In this document: piece after piece, positions 44,637-56,483 of the stretch
Layout: every line of letters begins with the position of its first letter
How positions within the stretch are numbered: the first letter of the stretch is position 1
NCBI GenBank assembly: GCA_016648135.1
Contig: JADDOH010003974.1
Location: 81,538-145,537 of the forward strand
DNA length: 64,000 nt
From: Agrypnia vestita
Taxonomy: Eukaryota > Arthropoda > Insecta > Trichoptera > Phryganeidae
Direction of reading: 5' to 3'
Program-made: the position numbers and the translations under genes
Notes under the pieces: model-generated
Database searches by the model: none
The model's input: the letters and a program-made list of their open reading frames with translations, nothing else
What the model was told of the DNA's origin: nothing

Positions 44637-45498
44637 TAGGGATTACAATCCCGGGGCATTTTTCCAATCTCGGGTTGCGGGACTTGCAGGGCCAACCCTA
44701 GGATTGGCCACGATAGCTATCGGTGATAGGAAATATAGTGGAAAATACAATATAATACGAGTTGTTTATTTCAATTTTGGCACTTATTAAACTAGATAAA
44801 TGTATCAATAAATAAGACACCTTATGAAGCAAATGTTTATTATTTTAATCATTCAAAAACCAGATCTCCTCTACACCTTTATTATAATTACAATCCTACA
44901 AAGTAATATATACTTTATTACTTACATAATATAATGCAGCATAATTATATTTTGTAGGACATAAATATAATTATTTAAACATGTGTCAAACAAAAAATAT
45001 AGAGATTATTAATTAATAAATAAAACAATTTCGATTAGCAACGTGAAAATTTTGTTTCTCATTTATCAATAAAAGAAACTAAATATTGAAAAAATCAGTC
45101 GTAAAATATTAATCAATAAATCATAATATGTTGTATTAAATAAAGTAAAACGAAAATTGCTACATTTATTAATAATAACTACTAAATAAATATTAAATAG
45201 TAATATTACACAGGAATAATACGTTATCCCCACTCACGTGGTTACAACTAGGAATTCGACCAACCAATGACGTTTTGACACAAACAGCGCTTTATTTCAC
45301 TCACGACTATGTGCGAGAGACACAGAGCGCAGCTGGACCGGCACACAGCACACGCTCCAGGCAATTCTGGGACCTACAGGCCGCAATCCTCTTTTAAAAT
45401 TATTTTTTGTATCGATACCGAAACTCTCGAGATTCAGGTTTTTCAATCCCAAGTTGCGGGACTAGACTAAGTTCGGTATCTCGGGATCATGATTCCTA
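44637..45498. mobile_element. Non-autonomous hAT-like element, 862 bp
   Basis: Left end TAGGGATTACAATCCCGGGG (44637-44656) and right end, read inward, TAGGAATCATGATCCCGAGA match at 14 of 20. The 8-base flanks GTTCCAGG (44629-44636) and GTCCCAGG (45499-45506) agree at 7 of 8, the hAT target size. A direct subterminal block AATC…GTTGCGGGACT occurs at 44666 and 45445. No transposase frame exists, so it is non-autonomous. A GC-richer segment at 45230-45400 in its right half (…GAGACACAGAGCGCAGCTGG…) may be captured DNA. Confidence 0.75.
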
Positions 45499-45509
45499 GT
45501 CCCAGGGCT

Positions 45510-46780
45510 AGATTTGAGCTTACAACCTAGAAACTTTATAAAGTTTTAAATAAATGCTCTCGACATTTTTAATGTTTAATGATAATAAATTTCATTGAAA
45601 CAAAAATGAAAAAAAGATCTGGGTGTGTGAGAAATCGTTAGGCGATAGAATGAAGAATGAACAAATTAGAAGATAATGAAATACTGGCTCTAGCGCAGGA
45701 GCACGCAGAGAGAATATTGCAGCATGACCTTCACGTAAGCATATATTTAAAAAAAATATTATAAAAAAGCTATATCTTGTAATATTCCTATCACAAGAAT
45801 TATCATATTATTCATATATTAAAATATACATAATCTCTCATACAAATATTTAATTTCCATGTTTTTTTCAAATGTATTTTTGTGTAAAAGGGTACGCAGT
45901 GCTTGCGCCTGCTGTACAGTCCATATTTATTTTCCTAAATCAAGATCTCCATTCCTCACTATATCCATTTTTTCCGTTGGAAATGGCTTCTGTATAGAGC
46001 ATCATAGCTTAATCGGTTAATGGTTATGTGTTCGATTGCCGGTAGTGGATATATATTTTCAACGAAAACCCTTTTCTGTGCATCTGCTTAAGTAATTTTT
46101 CTAAATTTGATTTAGCTTTCTTGAAACTTAGTTAAAAAAAATCGTATTAAAAATGAGATTTCATAACATTTTTGTGTGAACTGTTTTCACCATTCTCGTA
46201 AAGAAAATACAAATACAAGAGTAGAAAATTTTTCAAATGACAAATATTATATGAAAACATGTATTTTTAACGTACGAAGAAAAGGTTATGTAAATAAAAA
46301 TATTAAATATTTTGATGAGTGGATCGTCTGTAGAGTATGAGTTCGTAAATAAAAACAATACAAAGATAACACTGAAAATTTAGTAAAAATATAAAGATTA
46401 CCCAAGAAACACAAATATAGTGAACGAAAAAAATAAAATTCTGAGTAAAACCGGAGTGAGATGGTAAAACATAAAAAATTTAACTTAAGAACTACTTCTC
46501 GGTTTCCGGTGGATTTCTCAAAAAACTAAACTTAAAATCATATAAAAATTCCCGAATAAAGCTTCATTATTATCTTGGGAATTTATATTTTCTGTGTTTC
46601 TATACAATATACCTACACATTTTATTTTGAACTTAAAAATAAGAAATACATTTGTAAATATTATGGTTACTATTTTAAAATATCTTGTTCATATGAATAT
46701 TGGAGCGAATATTGAATCTCCTATTTTTATTTTTTTATTTTTTTATTTTTTATTTATTTATTTCTTTTAAATTTATTTAT
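45510..46780. other. Intergenic DNA, nothing firm
   Basis: 45680-45890 faintly matches 7490-7690. 46000-46065 (CATAGCTTAATCGGTTAATG…GTGTTCGATTGCCGG) resembles a decayed tRNA or SINE head. Confidence 0.3.
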
Positions 46781-46791
46781 ACATATAGATG

Positions 46792-46845
46792 AAGGTAGTT
46801 GCTTCACTAGACAATGTCTGTTCTGAAGCAACTACCTGTATAGTT
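46792..46845. repeat. Short perfect hairpin beside a microsatellite tract
   Basis: GGTAGTTGCTTC and GAAGCAACTACC form a 12-bp stem with a 19-base loop. A T run (46844-46858), then (CATA)n, (CA)n and (AT)n stretches at 46890-47000 follow. Confidence 0.8.
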
Positions 46846-46889
46846 TTTTTTTTTTTTTAAGTTTTTGAACAATTAGCAAGATATAATAT

Positions 46890-46957
46890 ATAACACATAC
46901 ATACATACACACATACACACCATTACTCTACATATATATACATTACTACACACACAC

Positions 46958-46998
<41 letters not shown>

Positions 46999-47000
46999 TC
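46890..47000. repeat. Compound microsatellite (CATA/CACA/AT)n
   Basis: ACATACATACATACACACAT… followed by (TATA)n runs up to about 46997. Confidence 0.9.
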
Positions 47001-47139
47001 TATGGTGAAAGTTATCTGTTCTTTTGAATAAATATTTTATTAACTAAATGAATTAAACATTTTTAATGAATATGTTTATGTTTATAAAAAAAATATTTAT
47101 TTAGCCGTGATTTTGAGGTCGTGAATTCGAATTAGGCTG

Positions 47140-47250
47140 GATAAGAGGCTTGAACCCCGGGCGAGAAAACCCGAAAGCGGCAACCCAGCAACGTTGCCAC
47201 ACCGCATGTGCGTGACCCGCCAAAAATACTCTACATATAAGACGCGAACC
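47140..47250 (+). repeat. Dispersed repeat H, copy 1
   Basis: GGCTTGAACCCCGGGCGAGA…GCGGCAACCCAGCAACGTTG…CATGTGCGTGACCCGCCAAAAATA matches 63797-63905. A B-box-like GTGAATTCGAATTAG lies just before it, so it may be a SINE. Confidence 0.6.
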
Positions 47251-47394
47251 AACGTTCCGTCATTTTTGACGGGTTACAGCTAGAAAAATAATATATAATT
47301 ACAATAGTTATATTTTCATGAAAGAAAAAGATATCACTCCTTTTATGTTCAGCCTTGTCCTGGCTACTTTCATAGACTTTATAGAAATCTGTTT

Positions 47395-47690
47395 AAGTTA
47401 CGTGTATATATACTGACAATATGCATTCTTCGTAGCAGACGTCGAGACAATAAGAAATGCCAGCTCTTTTCCTGCTCGAACCATCGCAGTCAGGTTTACT
47501 GTTTTCGTGTTGTACAAACACACCCTGAAATTGAATAATTTCGAGAGATAAATCTTCCCGACTGGAGTACCCGCTCGACCGCTCCGGACCGTATTATTTC
47601 GTCTATTGCCGTAAATAAACTTTGTTACGCGAGCATATTTCGCGGCAACCAATTTATTTTATTCAGCGACAAGGCGGGGTGAGGGAAGAT
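47395..47690. other. Moderately GC-rich island
   Basis: CCCGACTGGAGTACCCGCTC, GCTCCGGACCGTATTATTTC and GTTACGCGAGCATATTTCGC stand out from the flanks. The minus frame 47652-47398 matches nothing known. Possible regulatory element. Confidence 0.25.
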
Positions 47691-47811
47691 AAGGCGTTAT
47701 TACGAAATACACCCAAGAAGAGTCCATAACAAGGGAAAAACATACCAACACAGGCCCCTCGCCTTTTATACATTTTTATATATTATCATTACATTTTTTT
47801 ATATGGACACA

Positions 47812-47974
47812 CAGTGTTCATGTACGCAGCTGAGGCATGAAAATAATGAAGAACTAAAGGAAATGAGCGAGCAATGGACATTTTTGAAAGGAAAATTTTG
47901 AAGCGTACTTTGGACCGGTTCTAGACAGTAGGCCTTGGCGCAGACGGTACAAAACTGAGTTCTATCTTTTTAAG
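47812..47974 (+). mobile_element. LINE fragment, 5' portion, cut off by an inversion
   Basis: Same family as 30343-30763: frames give VFMYAAEA… and NERAMDIFERKILKR with RRYK-like sequence, ending after …TTCTATCTTTTTAAG at 47974. The continuation expected from the 30.4-kb copy (GAGCCAAACGTCACAAAATT) is not here but at 48636 on the opposite strand. Confidence 0.65.
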
Positions 47975-47979
47975 CTTTG

Positions 47980-48370
47980 GATTAGCGTCATGAAATGTAT
48001 TATTTTATAAATTTAATTTATATGACATATGTCATTCTCACGGGAGGTGCGCCACACAAAGGTATATCATTAGAATTATTATATTTTTAAAAAGGATTAA
48101 TGACAACATAAAGTAGATAATTGTTAACTTGATAGTAATCGCTGAATCATTTTCACAAAACTATTTACAAACATACATAAGACTCAATTTTTTCTTAATT
48201 ATGCACAGTTTGTTACTGTAGCAAAATTTGTGTCACTGTTCGTCGGAGAGGAATTGTTCTGGGTTCGTAACCCGATGGCAACCAAGTATTTTTTCGAAAG
48301 ACAATTTTTTTCTGTATATCTTACTATCATAAACATTTTCTATGTAAATTAAATTATGTATATATAACTA
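47980..48370. other. DNA between the two halves of the split LINE
   Basis: No feature recognised; it would be former 3' flanking DNA if the inversion model holds. Confidence 0.3.
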
Positions 48371-48373
48371 TAC

Positions 48374-48652
48374 AATGTCATCATTATCATCTTCACTCTT
48401 GGCTTTACAACCCCTGGTGGGTCTTGGCCTCCTCAATAATCTTCCTCCACTCATCTCGGTTTACTGCCAGCTCTCTCCAGTTCAGAAGCTCCAAGGCATA
48501 TGTGTCTTTGAGGATGTTGTCGCTCCATCTTAATTTTGGCCTTTCTTCGCCCTAGCAGCCTTGAGTTCAGCAGGGACTATGGTACTTGATGAAGCCACCG
48601 AAGTCTTCCCAGTCTTATAAATTTTGTGACAATTAGCTCCTTAAATAGAGTA
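48374..48652 (-). mobile_element. LINE fragment, 3' portion, inverted relative to its 5' portion
   Basis: On the minus strand it begins TACTCTATTTAAGGAGCTAA and runs to …EEAKTHQGL stop and a (GAT)n-like tail (ATGATAATGATGACATTG). It starts where the piece at 47812-47974 stops, with overlap only in TTTAAG. About 12 codons around LSHVERM are deleted compared with the 30.4-kb copy. Confidence 0.75.
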
Positions 48653-48776
48653 AAGGGTTCATTGTTGCATATTGTATATATTTTACAAATATTGTATTTA
48701 TATAACATAAAAAATAACAATAAAATGTATTATTTTGTTTTGAATAAATCTTATATTTCAGCAATGTCAAATCAGT

Positions 48777-49016
48777 TCAATTTTGCATGCTTTGCCCTAC
48801 ATTCTTGAAAACCCCATAGCGTTTCCAACAAAACTCCTTAATATATTCGTCTGAGAGTTTCCCCCATACAGCCCGCAGTAGCGCCAGTTTATCAGCTTTG
48901 CGATGTCTCATCGTCACTACTGGCGTGATAAAACGACTGCAGAATCCGGTATTTACACCCTCAGCGGCAGGAGACGGTCTGCAAACAACATACACTACAA
49001 GGTAAGTTGTTGACAA
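48777..49016 (-). other. Unrecognised open frame with protein-like composition
   Basis: The 79-codon minus frame includes RHRKADKLALLRAVWGKLSD and EYIKEFCWKRYGVF, which read like real helical protein, perhaps the end of a transposase. A TTGTTTGCAG acceptor-like site lies inside it. On the plus strand the same piece is bounded by TATATTTCAG (48761) and AAG|GTAAGTT (49001), perfect exon borders, but no plus frame stays open. Either reading may be chance or a decayed element. Confidence 0.25.
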
Positions 49017-49019
49017 TTT

Positions 49020-49960
49020 TAAGACACTATATACAAAGGACCGTTATCTTTAAGCATACCCTCGATAGTCTAGAGATACTTAGATTGTTTACATTATAGC
49101 CACGGAATGAATATATTTTAAAGTATTTTTATGTGTGTTCTAAGACCAAAAAAAAAATTTAATTTTTACGAGTATCTTTATGTACATGTTAAAAATTCGG
49201 AATGAATATAATTTTTATAATAAATTTTTTTTGTTAAAAATCAGAAATTTTCTTCACGTGATGCAACAAAAATTATCGAATGGAGCGTGATATTTACACA
49301 GATTATTCCATTTTAATTTCTAGGTCAACGCGAATATTTTTATATGAAGCTTTTAAATATCTATTCACTTTTTTTACATATTAATACAGTGGCGGGTTTG
49401 TTGTAGGTTGCAAATTTCATACAATCAACCATACAATTAAGTATAACAATTGAAACATAACATTCGGTATATATTGTTATAGTGAAAAAAGTAGCTCCAC
49501 GATAACGAGACGAGTAGGAGATGAATGGGGACAAGGAGGAATTAAACTAGATTTTGTGAAGCGTAGAATTGCATATATATGAAAAATAGTTATGGTCTGT
49601 GATGATGTGGTGTTCTGGGTGACTGGGCTTGTGAAGCTAAAGAACTCAGTATTATTAATGGGGATGTATAGCGAAATACTGTTAGATAAACGGGGTGATT
49701 AACCATGATTGGAAAGGTGTGAGTGAAGATTGAAAAGGACGTTATAAATAAACAAAACATGAATGCCACGGCGTTGACGGATTGTAGGCCAATGGAGAAG
49801 GTTGCGGAAGATGAGATGTGATCGAATTTTTGAGATTGAAGATAAAACGGAATTTATAAACGCATTCCAGTTTTTCGATACGCTCTTCTGTGAAATTCAG
49901 ATAAAACATATCAATAATACTAATATTCACATCAAAAAAAATCACATAAATAATAAATCA
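49020..49960. other. Intergenic DNA, nothing recognised
   Basis: AT-rich; the frame 49742-49945 (minus) looks random. Confidence 0.3.
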
Positions 49961-49965
49961 CACAT

Positions 49966-50149
49966 TGGGCTCTCGTAGTCCAGTAAGCATGACACTTGCA
50001 TCTCACACTGAGGGTTCCGGGTTTGATTCCCGGTGAGGTCATAATTAATATGTGTGATTCACTCAAGCCTGGATGTTTTAAAATGTTTTTCGTTTCTGTA
50101 ATTGGACCTCTTGACCTGTTGAAGCAAAAATAAATATTAATAATAATAC
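49966..50149 (+). mobile_element. tRNA-derived SINE, family 2
   Basis: Head GGGCTCTCGTAGTCCAGTAA with A-box-like sequence and B box GGGTTTGATTCCCGG (about 50019-50033). Body …CACTCAAGCCTGGATG…TTTCTGTAATTGGACCTCTT, then an A/AAT-rich end. The head differs from family 1 and the body is unrelated to it. A truncated copy is at 14040. Confidence 0.7.
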
Positions 50150-50154
50150 AAAAA

Positions 50155-52325
50155 TATCCATGATAATAAGATATACCTACTAAAAAATAACACAGGTGCT
50201 ATTTGTTTGTTCCATATTTTTCAAACGTACAAAAGAATTCTAAAATAGAGTTTTGAAATCTGTTGAAAAAAAGTATATAGTTAACTATTTTCAAACAATT
50301 TTAAAGATCACGTGGAAATGTATGATAATAAATAATTTGTAATGACTTGACCTGTTTTTCAGTGAAATATGAGGTATGAAATCAATATACACAAAAATCC
50401 AAAAAATCAAAAACAAAATTAACGGTAAATATAGTTATTTTAAAATTTTTATTAATTTAAAACTTCTGTTTATGAGAATTATGTCATCGATATATTGTAT
50501 TGTCACAGCTTTGCGAATATTATTCATGTCCATGCTAATGATTTTATTATCTACGGGTCGATCAAACAATACTATTAAGCTGTCATACGAGACGATTCAA
50601 ATGGCTAAAAATTCCACACAACCACGTCAAAATAATTTAAATATCAAAGCTCTTAAACATTAACGATCATTTTATATCCTTGTTGAAAACAGTGGAAAAA
50701 TACTTTCTCGTAACTTTTAATTCTTTATGGAAATAAATTGTTAATGCATGCAAGCATGCAAAATTGTTTATAAATATATACTTTAATGTTATGTCTTTAT
50801 TATTTGTATAATTCAATTTCTGACTGTCTGTCTGTTTTCTGTACAATACAGTGCTCTTTGACCGATCATAATAAAAATGTTCATAAATTCTTTTTGGTAC
50901 CCTGAACAACACGAAAGCATTCCCCCCCTCCCCTCTGAATAACTCAGTGATATTAATATGTATCATGCTGAATGTCATCCACTCCAAATAATGCATATGT
51001 ACTGTTCTTTCGCATCTATTCTTTCTCCTGGGTATCCTTCTAATTTATCCAATTTCGACCATGATTTTTTTTTAAATTTGCTCAGTTATTTTAAAATGTG
51101 TACTGCCTTTGTGATTGATATATTTATTGCTTTCTAATGCACTTTTTAAAATTAAACAGTAATTAAACTGTAAGGATGCCTCTTTATTTTACTAATTAAT
51201 TCAAACATCAATGATGCACACAAATAAATAAATAAAAGAACATAGTCTTTATATTAAATATCATCGAAATTATGTTGTGTTACACTACAAGACGTGTGGA
51301 AAATATCCTACCCTATCCTACCATACCTTCCAGGACATCTCACTGCTGCCTAGATAAAATATGGCATATATACTACTCTCTAGAACCTGTACAAAAAAAG
51401 CACCTCTTCCCTATATCCCCTATTCTTCTAATTAATTCAATAGCACCGCTGATTGCACTTGAAATTAAAGAAAATAACTATAAATAATTATTTTATTGTC
51501 ATAAATTTCATTTTGCATCAGACCGTAAGATTTACTCGTACATACAATGACCAGTTTAAAAAAACTAGTTCGGTAGCTCATAAATTATTCTGATAATCAC
51601 ATAATCTGGCTAGTGTGTTCAAAATCGACATCGTTAATAGTTTCGCATAACTTCCTAATCAAACCATTTCATCCCCGAATTCACCCGTTCACCTCGCTTA
51701 ATACTACCCTCCTAATACCCCTATCTCTACTTCACACCTTTAAACAGCACAGTTTAGTGCCTCATTTTAATTTATCGCTCCGAATTTTCTGGTCAATATC
51801 AAGCCTCCGATTTATGTGTGCTATTAAATGATCACATTGGAAAAAAGGATTAATAATTAAACTGTTTTTGCCTAAATAATTTTATTTCATTATATTTTTA
51901 TTCTTTTTCACATTCGCAAAGACCTCTAGGTTCACTCAATTTAATAAATAGTTTATTTTGCCTGTAGAGTGTTCTTGAATTAATATCCCATATTCAATAA
52001 AATCCATTTTGTACCAATATTCGCCATAGAAAAATGCGCACACATTAAACTGTATACCACCAAAATATGAGATAAATATTAAAGAAAAAAAATTGAAAAT
52101 TGAATACAATTTTGATGCATTTCTTTCATCGCCTTTTTAGTCAATTACTTTAACAACAAATAAATATAGAAAGGCTTTATATACGGTGAAGCCTCCCGTC
52201 ATACGCTCAACGCACCCGTCAATGCGGTACCCTACCACCAGTAATCATGATCACACAGTTAATTACATATTTGTAATTAACCGTGTGATCAAAATTTTAT
52301 GAATTCAATGCTTTTTTATAATGCT
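50155..52325. other. Intergenic DNA, nothing recognised
   Basis: AT-rich; frames at 50376-50663, 50667-50996 (minus), 51272-51487 and 51613-51831 show no motifs. A short inverted repeat GTGTGATC…/TCACAC (TCACACAGTTAATTACA against TGTAATTAACCGTGTGA) lies at 52252-52290. Confidence 0.35.
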
Positions 52326-52327
52326 CA

Positions 52328-52790
52328 ACAATAATAATTTGGGTGTCCGTCCGTAACATTCTACAATACAAAGCTGATCTCATTCTGTTTTCAAAATTAG
52401 TTTTTGAAATTGCTATTAAATAAAATGGTAACATCGATTTTATGATTTTTTAATAAAATAATCTTTTAATATCTTAGTTTTATAAAAATTAAAACCAATT
52501 AGTGCATCCATTTCTATATTGCAAATGACATTTGTATTAATCATTACACAAAATATATAATTTTCTATGTAACAATGTCCGTCACTAACACAACTAGATG
52601 GCTCAAATGATAATGTGGTATAAGAAACAAAAAAATATAATTCTTAATAATGTTCATCCATCTCTAACGTTATCAAGACGCTACTCTACTAGATAGCGCT
52701 GTTTTTACAGACTTAACTGGCGTATATTTTTTTAAAATTATTTCACAGACTTAACCGGACTAAATAATAAAAGTACATCATATTATAATA
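52328..52790 (+). repeat. Dispersed repeat J, copy 1 (uninterrupted)
   Basis: Collinear with 61884-62202 plus 62731-62845: …GCTGATCTCATTCTGTTTTC, then TTTTATGATTTTTTAATAAA, CAGTGCATCCAT-like block, ATGGCTCAAATGATAAT, TTATCAAGACGCTACTC and ACTTAAC(T/C)GG ends. It lacks the LINE insertion found in the other copy, so it shows the original state. Confidence 0.7.
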
Positions 52791-52799
52791 TAATAATGC

Positions 52800-53160
52800 A
52801 GTAACGTACTTTTCCATCTTATTTAAATCAGATTCATTTTCGATTCAGATTCATCTCGCAATTAATTTTCATAAGATTCATATCTATAAAACAAGTGACA
52901 TATTAACGATGAAGTTTGTCTTTATTTAACGACTGTCTGAAATAAAAAATTAAATATATTATAATTATTTAAGTGATTCCTTTCACTTTGAAATGAAACA
53001 GGATTTTCAAATAAATCGAATAAATTATTTTTAACTGCTTTTTACAGTCTGTTGTTCCTGTTATTTTTTCCCACTGTCTCAACCTTGGTACAAAATGGGT
53101 ATAAAATGGCATCAAAGTAGATACAGGAGGACTTAAACCTTAATTTTGTAGTTATTGTTG
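52800..53160. other. Intergenic DNA, nothing recognised
   Basis: AT-rich, no feature seen. Confidence 0.3.
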
Positions 53161-53164
53161 TTAA

Positions 53165-53303
53165 ATATTAATACATAAATTGTTAACACTGCGGAAAATT
53201 GTAAGATGGTCTTTATACTATTTAATAATCATGTGTAAGCTAAAATGCTAATTCTTATTTATACTGTTAGTTTCCCGCAATTAAATAAATAAATAAAAAA
53301 ATT
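53165..53303 (+). mobile_element. LINE 3' end, same family as 22.27-23.35 kb
   Basis: TTGTAAGATGGTCTTTATAC…CAATAATCATGT-like block…TACTGTTAGTTTCCCGCAAT and an (AAAT)n tail match the 3' end of the minus-strand LINE at 22270. Extreme 5' truncation. Confidence 0.7.
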
Positions 53304-53309
53304 ATTTGG

Positions 53310-54640
53310 TCTAGGGAATAAATTGCGTCAATGTGTTCAAAACTTTGCTGGTTTAAAATTTAAAATTTACCTGGCTAGATTATAATGAATAACTAAGTTT
53401 TTCGATAAAAATTTAAAATATGAAAATAAAAATATTTTTAGGTATGTAAAGTTGCAACATATGTATTCTTTTTTATTTATGTTTTACATTTTTATTTATG
53501 TGTACATGTACATGTACATTTATATTTATGTTTATTTGAATATAGATATATACATAAATTCGACATATGTATATTCGCAACACTTAAATTTTTAATATAT
53601 GTATATAATACACAATTTGTTGCATCGAAGTTGCTTTATATAAGGAATGAATAATAAAATATAAAAGTACTTCTAATAAAAAAAGATTATCATTTTAGGA
53701 TTTTTTTTTTTGTTCGGAGTGACATTGAATCATTATCCATGTTGAATGATTTCGTCGGACAGACCACAGGCGAGACTTCGAAAGTTGACTCGATGACCCG
53801 TAAATTTTCTCGAACACAAGCTTAGCGTTACCTTGACTCTAGATCTTCCGTGTTGCTAAAAATACAATAATTCAATGCTCTGACATCTTCGAGAATCCTG
53901 GACTAGTTTCTTGAATATTTAATAACAACATTAAAATAAACAGGAAATCATGTCATTAATGAAATGTATATTTAATTTCGTGTGTATTATCTACACTATC
54001 CGAACATTCAAGCGGTTCCTTCATATTGAAAATTTTAAAAGTTTTAGATTTAAGCCACTCAAAAATTTTAATATAAAAATTTACGTTTTAAAAAATATCC
54101 TGTTTATGTAATATCCGCGCCAAATAGATATACAAAACAATTTTGTATGATGTCGAATGGCAACATAAAACAAAGAGACGCACAACAGCATAAAACAAAT
54201 CAGATCTGTTAATTCAATTAAGCAGAGTGGAAAAGTAAATAAATTTTGTATGAATTTCCCAAGAATTATTAAGATAAAATAATAAATTTTTTAAAAAGTT
54301 TTTGACAATAATTTTTTAATAATTAATTATTACTTATATAAAAGTTATATTTCTTTGGCATACATAAAATTAACGGTGCATTACTAGTCATAGCATAATC
54401 GCTAAAGTATAACGAAATGCATAACTATTTTAACATGAGGATGCGTGAAACGAACCAGTCGCAACAACTGACGACTAAAGAGATATCCGCAGATTACCGA
54501 TCCTTGTTCTAAGTTGGAAAAGAGGCGGACGTCACTCAGCTTAGCAGCGACATTTATCGAGCTTCGCAGATACCTAGATTTTTTTTTAGTCTAGATTAAG
54601 ATTTCGCCGGATGGCGATAATAAAAGTACAGACTGATCTA
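53310..54640. other. Intergenic DNA, nothing recognised
   Basis: AT-rich; (TTTATGTTTACAT)-like direct repeats at 53465-53535. 53740-53890 is less AT-rich without a coding frame. Confidence 0.3.
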
Positions 54641-54645
54641 TTTTT

Positions 54646-54840
54646 GTTTTTTTTTTTAAATAGAGTCGCGAATACGGAATACTTGTTTCACCAATATTCT
54701 TACTATTTGCAAATAACAAATGAACGGTTGTGCTTGAAAATAGGAATTACTTGCTGGTATTCTGTGATAGGGCTCCAACCACCAACCACTGGATCACTAA
54801 GCGAGAGTTACAACCACCACACCAATGAGACTCATCGTAT
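54646..54840 (-). mobile_element. tRNA-derived SINE, family 1, second head type
   Basis: A minus-strand copy: head GGTGTGGTGGTTGTAACTCT…, link AGAATACCAGCAAGTAATTC, the shared body and an A-run tail at 54646. More diverged than the 4.9-kb and 27.4-kb copies. Confidence 0.65.
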
Positions 54841-54981
54841 TAAATAAGTTCGTGGAATGAAAACGTCAGACGCATATTTCGTTTCCCACGTCTTTCGTTG
54901 CATAACTAAAATTTCACCTCCAACGCGCTTTAAAATTTCATCATTTTATATTCTCAACACACAAAAGGTAGATATTAAATA

Positions 54982-55262
54982 AATTGTGGGGTACAAAAGC
55001 AAAGGCAGCAATATCCAAAAAAAAATTAATGTAGTCATCAAGGATTACTCATTTATAATGTCTGAATTCGAGGTTTTATATGAAACACAGCCTACAAAAT
55101 CTTGATATTTTTTGCAAGAAAAAAAGATACATAGAATTTAGAACTCAGTACATTTTTAATTAGTAATCCTTGGTGACTTTGGTTTTGGTTGGTGACCGCA
55201 TTCAAAACATTTTTTTTTGATTTTTTGGATATCGCTACCTTTGCTTTTATACCCCAGAATTG
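54982..55262. mobile_element. MITE family F, best copy
   Basis: Left ATTGTGGGGTACAAAAGCAA…GCAATATCCAAAAA and right TTTTTTGGATATCGCTACCT…TTATACCCCAGAAT are inverted repeats of about 40 bases. Decayed relatives lie at 15554-15780 and 55600-55755. No frame of note inside. Confidence 0.7.
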
Positions 55263-55599
55263 CGATATCTAATAACCTATTTTTGGGAAATGAACTGAGA
55301 ACGAAAAAAGTCAAAATAGAGCCATGAGAATTATTTGAAGATGTAATAAATATACAAGAATTAGCGATCGCTAAAGCAACTTAAGTTGACGACAGTCAAT
55401 CAACAAATTATGCAAAACTTCCTATGATTAATAAACGAAATCAAACACCGATTAGTTTCATTATATTTGTATAAAAATGTGAAAAATAATTTTGAGGCCT
55501 ACACGTATTCTACTATTCCACGTTTTCGGTGGAATTTTAAGCTTCCACAAACAAAACTGCAGGAACTCTAAATTGTTTTCTCCCTCTCTTCTAGTGACA

Positions 55600-55755
55600 T
55601 GTCCAAATACAGAATACATGATTATTGAACGGATAGATACATAAAATCTAGAATTTAGTTCATTTTAAATTAGAACCTAATCCTCGATTACTGCATTGAA
55701 AACATTTTTTTAAATTTTTGAATATTGCTGCCTCTGTTTTTATACCCCACATATG
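55600..55755. mobile_element. MITE family F, right-half fragment
   Basis: …ATTGAAAACATTTTTTTAAA then TTTTTGAATATTGCTGCCTC…TTTATACCCCACA matches the right end of the copy at 54982-55262, 340 bases upstream. Confidence 0.5.
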
Positions 55756-55759
55756 TTCT

Positions 55760-56478
55760 AAATCTGAAAACTTTTCGTTTATTTGAAGGGATTATGCAAG
55801 AGACATCTGTTGTTTTTTCTCATGAAATAATCGTACATAGATTTCGCAGCTGGTAATGATACCTGTATATTTTCTCACCTTCAAATCCCCAATTTCTTGA
55901 GACAAGCGACCTCAGATAGATGAAACCACAGATATTCTTAGTCATCAAGAATATTAAATAATTCTCCGTATTTGGTCAACGCAATCTAATCTAAGTATAT
56001 ATTACTCGTACACATTTAAATACTGTACTGAATTTTGTTTTATTCATTTTAAATGCATTATATTTCATGGCTAAATGTTTTTCATTTTAATGCATTATTT
56101 TAACAACAAATAAAATACGTTAAGCCGTAACATTTTTATATTTTTTAAACATATTTTGAACGTTTGATTTGTTAAAATCATTCATTATCGAAATTGCAGT
56201 TATAAATATAATGTACCATTATATCCTAGAAAATATTTGATATATAAAAAAAAGTCCAGTCTATATCGTATTGCTTAAATGTTGAAGGTTTAAAAATTTA
56301 GCTTATTACAAAATATATTAAGTATAACGATGTAATGTCGTAGCGTAATATAATTAATATATTTTAAAGTTTAGAAATAAAAATAAATTTTAACTCGGGT
56401 ATTACTGCTTGTATATCGGTATTACTTTCACAGCTCTTCTCTCCTTCTGTCAGTATTACCGTTACACCCATCCATACA
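55760..56478. other. Intergenic DNA, nothing recognised
   Basis: AT-rich, no feature seen. Confidence 0.3.
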
Positions 56479-56483
56479 CCAGT

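Noticed and set aside
47812..48652. Twin-priming inversion of the LINE
   Set aside because: In twin priming the inverted 5' part lies on the 5' side of the 3' part; here it lies beyond the tail.
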